NCBI GenBank assembly: GCA_020345785.1
Contig: CP070771.1
Span: forward strand, 4,244,014 to 4,267,178
DNA from: Desulfobacterales bacterium
GTDB taxonomy: Bacteria > Desulfobacterota > Desulfobacteria > Desulfobacterales > JAFDCJ01
Direction of reading: 5' to 3'
DNA length: 23,165 bases
Within the stretch, counting starts at the first letter, position 1. Every line of letters starts with the position of its first letter. Positions 15,209-21,575 of this stretch are shown piece by piece. A program made the translations under genes and the position numbers. The notes beneath the pieces are model-generated. The model searched no databases. It was not told the DNA's origin and was given only the letters and a program-made list of their open reading frames with translations.

Positions 15209-15242
15209 AAAAACAAAAAAGGCCCATACCATTTGGAATGGG
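15209..15242 (-). terminator. Intrinsic-terminator-like hairpin upstream of the cyclase gene (possible attenuator)
   Basis: Read on the minus strand, CCCAT-T-CC, loop AAAT, GG-T-ATGGG forms a stem of seven pairs with one T-T mismatch (15223-15242), followed directly by CCTTTTTTGTTTTT (down to 15209). It ends about 37 bases before the cyclase start at 15172 and overlaps the 5' extension of that frame. It could attenuate cyclase transcription. Confidence 0.65.
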
Positions 15243-15610
15243 TATTATCGAGAATCTTGAGCGAAAGTTGATGATCGTCTTAACAGACCTGAAATATGGT
15301 CCACCAGAAGCTTCATTTTCACGATCGCCTTACTAAAAGTGCTGCATATTGCATCACCAATTACTGATGAGCTTATTGACGCGAGATACCAGATGTAATC
15401 ACTCAAGTTTTCTGCGCAGTGAATATATGGAGCTTATTATTTAATTAAAATTATGCCACTTTGTAGCAGATGTCAAATGGAACCATTTTTTAAATATTGA
15501 ATGACATGATGGAGGATGATGTAATTAAACCTTAATGAGGTTTTATTGGCTTAAAAACAGATTCTTTGAGACAAAATCAAATTATATATATCATCAGTTT
15601 AGGGGTCAAA
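15243..15610. other. Non-coding region upstream of the cyclase gene
   Basis: This AT-rich stretch has no credible open frame, RNA gene or clear promoter. The cyclase promoter must lie here or further right, but I could not find a well-spaced -35/-10 pair on the minus strand. Confidence 0.4.
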
Positions 15611-15841
15611 TTTAGGCTGGCCTAAAACGAGAGATACGTGCTTAAGACGTGAATTCCTGATTATTATTGATTTGTTATGTATATCTGCAAAAAATGCGGA
15701 CCCCCAAAACTACAGATACTGTAAACGTATCACTTTTAGGCCAGTTGTCAGATCCGGTTTTGCCTAAATTCCGTGACTTGTAAGATTAAATCCCGGTCAT
15801 TGCACCTAAATCCAATATGCTTGCAAACTGGCCAGCCTAAA
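15611..15841. repeat. 231-bp segment bounded by perfect 12-bp inverted repeats (MITE-like)
   Basis: TTTAGGCTGGCC at 15611-15622 and its exact reverse complement GGCCAGCCTAAA at 15830-15841 bound the segment. Inside are further copies of the core: GCCTAAA at 15620-15626, TTTAGGC at 15735-15741 and GCCTAAA at 15762-15768. No open frame is visible inside and no clear target-site duplication flanks it. It may be a small non-autonomous element or a cluster of operator dyads. Confidence 0.4.
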
Positions 15842-15868
15842 CATAGAAACTCTCAACCCTGAACCCTG

Positions 15869-15937
15869 CTTGGGGAGTCGTAGCTCGCAGCACGACTTGT
15901 CCCGTCGTAGCTCGAAGAGCGGAGTTGGAAGCCCCAA
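15869..15937. repeat. Inverted/direct repeat with GTCGTAGCTCG units
   Basis: GTCGTAGCTCG occurs at 15878-15888 and again at 15904-15914. The pair is enclosed by TTGGGG (15870-15875) and CCCCAA (15932-15937), which can pair. AGCACGAC (15889-15896 region) can also pair with GTCGT. This looks like a small structured repeat; its function is unknown. Confidence 0.4.
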
Positions 15938-15960
15938 ACCTTTATCCTTTTCCCTTTAAC

Positions 15961-16175
15961 CTTACTTCAATCAACTCAATCAACCTAATCAACTTTTACC
16001 TCGCATATTTCCCAATCCGAAATCTGCAATCCGCAATCCGCAATCGAAAGACCCGTGCCTCCGCACGCCGCTCCTGCTTTTTACGCTATGCGCCATGCGC
16101 TATGCCCTATGCCCCATCCCCGCAACACGCAACTCGCAACTCGTAACCCGCAACACGCAACACGAATCAACGCAG
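15961..16175. repeat. Intergenic word-repeat region B
   Basis: The stretch is made of successive short words with small variations: TCAATCAACTCAATCA (15967-15982), CAATCCGAAATCTGCAATCC-type units, CTATGCGCCATGCGCTATG units (16085-16112) and CGCAACACGCAACTCGCAAC units (16121-16165). The 16-bp word at 15967 and the 13-bp word CTATGCCCTATGC at 16100 occur exactly in region A (11039 and 11122) in the same order. It lies just downstream of the aminopeptidase gene. It is not a CRISPR array: the units are too short and there are no unique spacers. Confidence 0.6.
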
Positions 16176-16178
16176 AAA

Positions 16179-17468
16179 TTATTTTTTCATCAATTCTTCG
16201 ATTTCTTCTGCCTCCCTGGGAATACTCTCCGTCAAATCAACGGGCCTGTCTTCGGTGATCAAGATATCGTTTTCAATCCTGACGCCGATAGCCTCATCGC
16301 TGATATAGATACCCGGCTCGCAGGTTAAAATCATTCCGGGTTCAAATTTTCGGAACTTGTCACCGGAGTCGTGCACATCCAGCCCCAGGTAATGAGAGGT
16401 GCCGTGCGGAAAATACTTCTTGTAAAGCGGTTCGTCTTCAGATTGTTTCTTTACATCAGCCGCATCCAGTAATCCCAGGTGTATAAGTTCGCCTTCCATT
16501 ATTTGGCCGACTTCCCTGGAATATTCATCAAAGGTTTTGCCCGGTGTCAGCACTGCGATGGCGGCCTTCTGCACCTTTAAAACGGCATTGTAGACTTGTT
16601 TCTGGCGTTTTGAGAACCTGCCGCCCACCGGAAGGGTGCGTGTCACGTCGGCTGCATAATTCGCATATTCCGCCCCGAAGTCGATCAGCACCAGTTCACC
16701 ATCCCGGCACTGTTTATCATTTTTTACATAGTGCAGCGTGCAGGAGTCTGTGCCTGAGGCGACAATCGTCTCAAAGGCCGGTCCTCTTGAACGGTTTCTT
16801 AAAAACTCATGATATATCTCGGCTTCAATCTCAAATTCCCATACCCCGGGTCTGATAAAGCCCAGCAAGCGACGGAATGTTTTTTCGGTGATGCTGCAGG
16901 CATTTTTGATGATATCCACTTCGATTTGCGATTTGACGGCCCGCAAGTCATGCATGATAGGTGCCAGTCGCTCGTATTTGTGCAGGGGGAAGGTCTGGCG
17001 GCACCACCCTCGGAAGCGATCGTCGCGGGTCTGCACAATGGCATCCGCCCGCAGATGCTCATTGGTGTTCAGATATATATTCTCGGATTGATATACCAGG
17101 GACTTAAAGATATTTTTGAATTCATGATTCCAGCAGACTGTTTTTATTCCGGAAACCGCGGCGGCTTCTTCTTTGGTATATTTTTGACCCTCCCATAGGG
17201 CAATCTGGTCATTGGTCTCCTTTAGAAACAGAATCTCACGGTGTTTTTCTTCCTTAATATCCGGGCCGATCACCAAGGTGCTCTGCTCCTGGTCGATACC
17301 GCTTAAGTAAAACAAGTCCGTTTGTTGAACAAACCGATGGATGCCGTCGGCACTGGTAGGCATTATATCATTTGAATTAAAAACAGCCACCGACCCGGGT
17401 TTAAGTTTCTCAACAAGTCGCCGCCGGTTTCGAATAAACAAGTCATTGTCAATCTGTGAGTATCTCAT
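16179..17468 (-). CDS. pepP: Xaa-Pro aminopeptidase (M24B metallopeptidase)
   Basis: This enzyme removes the N-terminal residue of peptides with proline in second position, using two Mn ions. The 429-aa length is that of PepP. An N-terminal AMP_N domain (about 1-165: RNRRRLVEKLKPGSVAVF, DLFYLSGIDQEQSTLVI) precedes the pita-bread catalytic domain. The five ligands are present: D263 and D274 (LIDFGAEYANYAADVTRT), H359 (HGTSHYLGLDVHD), E384 (EPGIY) and E399 (RIEND). The start at 17468 follows AGGGTGA at the right distance and a good promoter. It is a monocistronic, ordinary cytoplasmic gene. The word-repeat region B begins right after the stop codon. Confidence 0.93.
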   Translation of the reverse strand: MRYSQIDNDLFIRNRRRLVEKLKPGSVAVFNSNDIMPTSADGIHRFVQQTDLFYLSGIDQEQSTLVIGPDIKEEKHREILFLKETNDQIALWEGQKYTKEEAAAVSGIKTVCWNHEFKNIFKSLVYQSENIYLNTNEHLRADAIVQTRDDRFRGWCRQTFPLHKYERLAPIMHDLRAVKSQIEVDIIKNACSITEKTFRRLLGFIRPGVWEFEIEAEIYHEFLRNRSRGPAFETIVASGTDSCTLHYVKNDKQCRDGELVLIDFGAEYANYAADVTRTLPVGGRFSKRQKQVYNAVLKVQKAAIAVLTPGKTFDEYSREVGQIMEGELIHLGLLDAADVKKQSEDEPLYKKYFPHGTSHYLGLDVHDSGDKFRKFEPGMILTCEPGIYISDEAIGVRIENDILITEDRPVDLTESIPREAEEIEELMKK

Positions 17469-17500
17469 CGTTTTTCACCCTGTATCGAAATAGTGTCTCC

Positions 17501-17528
17501 AATATAGCCTTTATTAATATTTCGTCAA
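17501..17528 (-). promoter_or_regulatory. Sigma70-type promoter of the Xaa-Pro aminopeptidase gene
   Basis: On the minus strand TTGACG (17523-17528) and TATATT (17501-17506) are separated by 16 bp. The predicted transcript starts near 17494, giving a leader of about 26 bases that contains the ribosome binding site AGGGTGA. Confidence 0.7.
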
Positions 17529-18081
17529 GCACGCATTTGGGCTTGTATACCGTTGGAGGGAAAAAGGAGAGATCTTTTCTCAGGTTTGGGGTGTCAGACG
17601 AGTCGTGGATTGCGGGCTTGTTAAAGCATCGAGCACAGGGTTTGGTGTGCAGAGCGTGCCTATCTGAAGTTGGAATATCCGACATCTATTCTCTGTCTGC
17701 TGTCATCTGTCCACTGAAATTTTATATGAAACTTCATGTGGCCGGAACAGAGAACAGATTGAACGTTGAACACTGAAAGGAAAAATTATGAACGCCGAAC
17801 ATCGAACGTCCTATCACGCCAAGGCTTGAAACATCGAAGAATGATGTCGCTGCGCTCCACAATTCCCTTAAAAATTTAGAAAATTAAGTTGCATACGAAA
17901 ATCTAAGATCCAATACTTTTGACTGTTTCCGTTTCTTCATCTTTTATCATTCAAAATTCGATGTTGGACGTTCGATGTTCGACGTTCATTATCGTCTTTT
18001 CTGATCAAACTGGCCGCCTCCGCCAGGCAACGGCTTGGCTGAAACCTGCCCGCCTTGGACTGCTGCATGTTCAGCAAGTTT
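17529..18081. repeat. Intergenic word-repeat region C
   Basis: No gene is supported here. From 17685 the sequence again becomes word-like: CTGTCTGCTGTCATCTGTCC, then GAACGTTGAACACTGAA, then GAACGCCGAACATCGAACGTCC (about 17790-17813). At 17958-17990 the opposite orientation appears (CGATGTTGGACGTTCGATGTTCGACGTTC). The two halves can pair. The stretch 18012-18060 is GC-rich (GCCGCCTCCGCCAGGCAA, CCTGCCCGCCTTGG). No T-tract terminator is evident after the flanking minus-strand gene that ends at 18082. Confidence 0.5.
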
Positions 18082-19590
18082 TCAGAAAAGCACCAGGGGA
18101 TATACCTTTATGACGGCATTGAACTTAGTCGGCTGTTTTGAATTTCCGCCATCAACCCCATCTTTACCCTCGATTACCGTTAAAATACTTTTTAAGGGGT
18201 AATTGTACTGCAGATTTTTGTCTCTTACAAACACACTGAAATAGTCGCTGTTGGCTCCTTCGAGGAGCGCTTCCTTGATCTCGGCCGAATTGTCGTAGTT
18301 GATACCGATCGCCTGCCCCTCATATTTTTTAAGCAAATTCAGCATCTTGGAATTTACTTCCAGGGGCCGGGCAATGTCGGTGGGCGTATCTGCCTGCCGG
18401 GGACCGGCGGCAGCGAATTCTTTGTTTTTTGCGGTCTCGATGGCGGACTGGGATTCACTTTGTTTTTTTAAGGCCTGGGCTTTGGCTTCCGCCGCTTTTT
18501 TACGCTTTAAGGCCGCGGCTTTAGCCAGCAGCAATTTTTGTTTCTTTTTGGCCTGTGCCTTTGCGAGGGCCGCCTTTTGCTTCTTAAGCTCCTGAATTTT
18601 GTCCGCCTCCACCCTCTTGTCACTTAAATTCTCAACTTCAGCCGTTTTTTCTTTTTGCTTCTCAATCGCCGCGGCCATCTCTTGAGCCCCCTTTACTATT
18701 TTCAGAACATCAGCCTGCCTTTTGTTTTCTGCCGCGGGAGCATCGAATCCGGCTTTAGCCGTCTTCGTTGGTTTTGGCGCAGGCATTTTCGCCCTTTCTT
18801 TGACTTTGTCGGGACTCTTCTTGACAGGGGTCTGAACTTCATCGGCAGGCTCCAGTAAAATAGTGTCCCCTAAAGATTCTGATTCTAGGATTTCCGCCCC
18901 CGGAGTTTCCGATTCAACCGGTCCTTCAGTGGCCAGATCCACCCCCCCCGCCTGCGGTGACAATGGGTCTTCCTCCGGCCCGGATTCGGCTTGAGTTCGC
19001 TCATCATCGGTTTGACCGGTATCTTCGGCAGAAAGGGATTTTTCCACTGCCGCAGCTTCATTTTCCAGCATATAATGGCCGGCCGGCGCCGGTTCGGAAA
19101 GAGAAACAGCCTCCGGTTCCGCCGCTTCTGTCGATGCTGTTTCGAAATTACTCTCGGAATCCGGTGATTGCCGGAAAGGATCCGGATCAGGAGCCAACGC
19201 CTGTTCTTTCTCGGGAGACACAAATTCAAGGCGGCTTTCGCCTTCGGTCGTTGCGATATCGGCGGGAGACTCCGCTTCGGGTTCCGGTTCGGGTGATTCT
19301 ACTGCGGCCGGTTCTGCTAAAGTCTCTTGCGTAGGCATCGGTTCAAACGGTTCTTCAACCGCATCTCGCGTCATGTCCGTCTCATCGGACATATCAGCCT
19401 CAGGGAGCATTTCCGCTGAGAGCAAAGGCGTCGCAGATTCGGTCGGTTTGGTTTCCTCCGCGGCTATTTGGTCATTCGTTTGCTCCTTTTGTTCTCCCAC
19501 TGAAATTATTGAACCGCAATAGGCACAGGCCCCGGCAGCGTTACTTACGGCATGACCGCATGTAGGGCAGCTCATGAGGTTTGAATCCAT
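18082..19590 (-). CDS. Zinc-ribbon, acidic-linker, coiled-coil protein with possible Sm-like C-terminal barrel
   Basis: I recognise no named family for this 502-aa protein. It starts with a zinc ribbon (C8, C11, C22, C25: CPTCG and CAYCG). Residues about 30-260 are an acidic, Glu/Pro/Ser-rich, surely disordered linker. Residues about 325-380 are Lys/Ala-rich, with AKAQAKKKQKLLLAKAAALK-type repeats that should form a highly charged helix. The last 90 residues are a compact domain: LLKKYEGQAIGINYDNSAEIKEALLEG, DYFSVFV, YPLKSILTVIEG, whose pattern resembles Sm/Lsm-type SH3-like barrels. The start at 19590 is supported by AAGGAG nine bases upstream and by a near-consensus promoter. It is divergent from the HAD-like gene. 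It has no membrane segment, so it is probably cytoplasmic and may bind nucleic acid. Confidence 0.75.
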   Translation of the reverse strand: MDSNLMSCPTCGHAVSNAAGACAYCGSIISVGEQKEQTNDQIAAEETKPTESATPLLSAEMLPEADMSDETDMTRDAVEEPFEPMPTQETLAEPAAVESPEPEPEAESPADIATTEGESRLEFVSPEKEQALAPDPDPFRQSPDSESNFETASTEAAEPEAVSLSEPAPAGHYMLENEAAAVEKSLSAEDTGQTDDERTQAESGPEEDPLSPQAGGVDLATEGPVESETPGAEILESESLGDTILLEPADEVQTPVKKSPDKVKERAKMPAPKPTKTAKAGFDAPAAENKRQADVLKIVKGAQEMAAAIEKQKEKTAEVENLSDKRVEADKIQELKKQKAALAKAQAKKKQKLLLAKAAALKRKKAAEAKAQALKKQSESQSAIETAKNKEFAAAGPRQADTPTDIARPLEVNSKMLNLLKKYEGQAIGINYDNSAEIKEALLEGANSDYFSVFVRDKNLQYNYPLKSILTVIEGKDGVDGGNSKQPTKFNAVIKVYPLVLF

Positions 19591-19626
19591 CTCGTTCTAC
19601 TCCTTCTTTGACTTATTTCTTATTCA

Positions 19627-19655
19627 ATTATATCATTAGATGATTAATTTGTTAA
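19627..19655 (-). promoter_or_regulatory. Sigma70-type promoter of the zinc-ribbon/coiled-coil gene
   Basis: On the minus strand TTAACA (19650-19655) and a perfect TATAAT (19627-19632) are separated by 17 bp. The predicted leader is about 30 bases and contains AAGGAG before the start at 19590. Confidence 0.75.
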
Positions 19656-19790
19656 GACCAACCGGATTATTAGACGCTGAGCCGGAAATAATTTTATTTA
19701 ATATCAAAAGGTTAAACAAATTAAGAATATTTGTCATCACTGTTTAGGTGAATGATTGCGTGGACGAGTGTCGGTGAGTCGAGCCGGGCC

Positions 19791-19815
19791 GTAACTCCCG
19801 TTACTAGTTTAGTAA
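19791..19815. promoter_or_regulatory. Two overlapping, mutually exclusive hairpins in the divergent intergenic region
   Basis: GTAAC-TCCC-GTTAC (19791-19804) and TTACTA-GTT-TAGTAA (19801-19815) are both perfect and share TTAC, so only one can form at a time. A third inverted pair, TAACAA (19836-19841) with TTGTTA (19865-19870), follows. They lie between the two divergent promoters and could be binding sites for a shared regulator. The rest of 19591-19927 is AT-rich and empty apart from the promoters. Confidence 0.4.
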
Positions 19816-19891
19816 AAAGATGTAACGATGTCAAATAACAATTAAAATTTAAAATTAAATCAAGTTGTTATGTGGATCATTATACTTGCAT

Positions 19892-19920
19892 TTGACATAG
19901 CCCCAACGGTTCGGTAGATT
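19892..19920 (+). promoter_or_regulatory. Near-consensus sigma70 promoter of the HAD-like gene
   Basis: A perfect TTGACA (19892-19897), a 17-bp spacer and TAGATT (19915-19920). The predicted transcription start (19926-19928) coincides with the ATG at 19928, and no ribosome binding site is visible, so the transcript may be leaderless. Confidence 0.7.
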
Positions 19921-19927
19921 TGGATTG

Positions 19928-20686
19928 ATGAGCATGAGCATTCGCTACAAAGCCATCGTATCCTCGGACTGGAACGAGTGCCTGGCACCCTGCGGCCCAT
20001 TTGACTGCATCTCTTTTATTCATCCGGGACTTGAGACTCAACTGGCCGATATTTTTCAACAGTACACGGGCAACATAATCTCTTTGGGAGACGCGGTCGG
20101 AAAAATTGGTGGACTGCTGAACAATCCCGTGACAGCGGAGCAAATGGATGCCTACCTGGATGAATCATTTGCCGCCTATACCGGCGTTGCCGATTTGATC
20201 GAATGGTGTTTGAGTAACAACATCCTTTTTATGATCAATACCACCGGCATGATAGGCTATTTCCAACGGATATTTGCCAAAGGCCTCATGCCCCGGGTGC
20301 CGGTATTATCGGCACACCCGATGATACGCTTTCCTAAATCCAGCAGTGATCCCGGAAGCATCTATGCAATATCTGACACCCGGGATAAAGGCGAGAATAC
20401 AGCGTCGGCGATACGTTCTCTAAAAATCCCGGATCAAAAGTTGATATTGGTGGGCGACAGCGGGGCAGACGGCCCCCACTTCGAATGGGGTGTAAAAGCC
20501 GGCGCCTTTTTGGTCGGCAGCATGATCAAACCGTCTTTAGACCAGTACTGCCGCGAAAAAGATATATTCATCAACCGGCGTTTCGGCCTGGATTACTCAC
20601 GAGGCGGACATAGAGATGTGCAAAAAGAGATGCAGGTAAATTTTATGGATTTAGCGCGTACAATTGAGGAAATCATAGAAAGTTGA
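19928..20686 (+). CDS. HAD-like superfamily protein of unknown substrate
   Basis: The 252-aa protein has the HAD layout. Motif I is VSSDWNECL (nucleophile D14), motif II is the Thr in MINTTG, a motif III Lys is in TRDKGEN, and motif IV is VGDSGAD, whose GDxxxD pattern binds Mg. A helical cap region lies between motif I and motif II. The +2 acid of motif I, Asp in ordinary phosphatases, is Asn16 here, so a standard phosphatase mechanism is doubtful. TTG 19925, ATG 19928 and ATG 19934 are all possible starts; 19928 is chosen for its fit with the promoter. The gene converges on the SDR gene with a 28-bp gap. It could be a phosphatase, phosphonatase-like hydrolase or sensor; the reaction is unknown. 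Confidence 0.75.
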   Translation: MSMSIRYKAIVSSDWNECLAPCGPFDCISFIHPGLETQLADIFQQYTGNIISLGDAVGKIGGLLNNPVTAEQMDAYLDESFAAYTGVADLIEWCLSNNILFMINTTGMIGYFQRIFAKGLMPRVPVLSAHPMIRFPKSSSDPGSIYAISDTRDKGENTASAIRSLKIPDQKLILVGDSGADGPHFEWGVKAGAFLVGSMIKPSLDQYCREKDIFINRRFGLDYSRGGHRDVQKEMQVNFMDLARTIEEIIES

Positions 20687-20714
20687 TCATCATTCGGCAT
20701 TCAGCAATCTGAAA

Positions 20715-21506
20715 TCAAATTAGGCTCTCCCCGAAAACTTCCAGCGCCGACCGGCTAACGTGCGGATCATCGTAATCAAGAAACCGGCCGCTGAATTGCC
20801 GGGGGGCGTGGAGCGCAAGCCAGGCGATGGATCGGGCCGGAATCTCCGGCGGTTCCAATTCGCCACGGTCTTTGAGTTGCTGGTAATAGGCAGCCTGGTC
20901 GGCCGGCAGACTTTTAGGACCCTCCTCGCGGATATAGGCCTGCATATCGGTGTCGACCACCCCCGGCCTGACGGCTAATACGGTTAAGGCAGCCTCTTCG
21001 GCAGCCATCACCCGGCTAAAATGATTTAAGGCAGCCTTGGCGGCGCAATAAGCACTGATGTTCTCCAACGCCAGGTTGGCGGCGCCGCTGCTGACGTTTA
21101 CGATTCGTCCGTCCTGCCGGCGCAGGGCGGAAACCGCTGCTCTGATCAAATTAAAAGAACCGATCAGATTAACTTCGATGTTGTAGCGCCAGTCGGCGGG
21201 ATCGGATTGGGCAACGGCAGAGATGGGCTGAACAATACCGGCATTGTTTACCAGCGCGTCAATCCGACCGAAACGCTTCAGCGTGTTCTCAACAGCCCCC
21301 AGGCACCTATCGTAGTCTACAACATCCCCTCTGCAGACCAGCGGCTCGCCGCCCCGCTGACGAACATCTTCAGCCACCTTGTTGAGATTTTCCTCTGACC
21401 GGGCCAACAGGGTTACCGCGGTCCCGGCCTTAGCCAGCCAGCCGGCTACGGCCGCACCCAGACCACGTGAAGCTCCGGTAACTATGACGACAGGTTTTTG
21501 CAGCAT
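20715..21506 (-). CDS. Short-chain dehydrogenase/reductase (classical SDR)
   Basis: This is an NAD(P)-dependent oxidoreductase of 263 aa. The Rossmann nucleotide-binding motif TGASRGLG is at residues 10-17, and Arg36 after the second strand (LLARSEE) favours NADP. NNAG (87-90), catalytic Ser139/Ser140 (NVSSGA), Tyr153 and Lys157 (SAYCAAK) and PGVVDTDM are all present. The C-terminal part (FSGRFLDYDDP) resembles fungal/bacterial NADP carbonyl reductase-type SDRs, but the substrate cannot be assigned. GGTGAT just upstream of the start serves as ribosome site. The exported-protein gene ends 69 bp upstream on the same strand, so the two may be co-transcribed. Confidence 0.92.
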   Translation of the reverse strand: MLQKPVVIVTGASRGLGAAVAGWLAKAGTAVTLLARSEENLNKVAEDVRQRGGEPLVCRGDVVDYDRCLGAVENTLKRFGRIDALVNNAGIVQPISAVAQSDPADWRYNIEVNLIGSFNLIRAAVSALRRQDGRIVNVSSGAANLALENISAYCAAKAALNHFSRVMAAEEAALTVLAVRPGVVDTDMQAYIREEGPKSLPADQAAYYQQLKDRGELEPPEIPARSIAWLALHAPRQFSGRFLDYDDPHVSRSALEVFGESLI

Positions 21507-21575
21507 TCGATCACCATGAACCGTTCTAACCGAACATCCGAAGCACGAAATTCGAAATTCCCAGAAAATCCCCCA
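21507..21575. repeat. Short word-repeat patch between exported-protein and SDR genes
   Basis: GAAGCACGAAATTCGAAATTCCCAG at 21539-21563 (two overlapping GAAATTC words) is another small piece of the stuttering intergenic sequence seen elsewhere in the window. No terminator is visible between the two minus-strand genes. Confidence 0.35.

Noticed and set aside
15925..16146. Short plus-strand open frame opposite the end of the aminopeptidase region
   Set aside because: Also composed of repeat words read as protein; composition is not credible.
16110..16175. CRISPR-like run of CGCAACACGCAACTCGCAAC units
   Set aside because: Units are 7-8 bp, contiguous and degenerate, with no unique spacers and no cas genes.
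17456..17776. 106-aa plus-strand open frame over the aminopeptidase start
   Set aside because: It overlaps the promoter and 5' end of a well-supported minus-strand gene and runs into repeat DNA.
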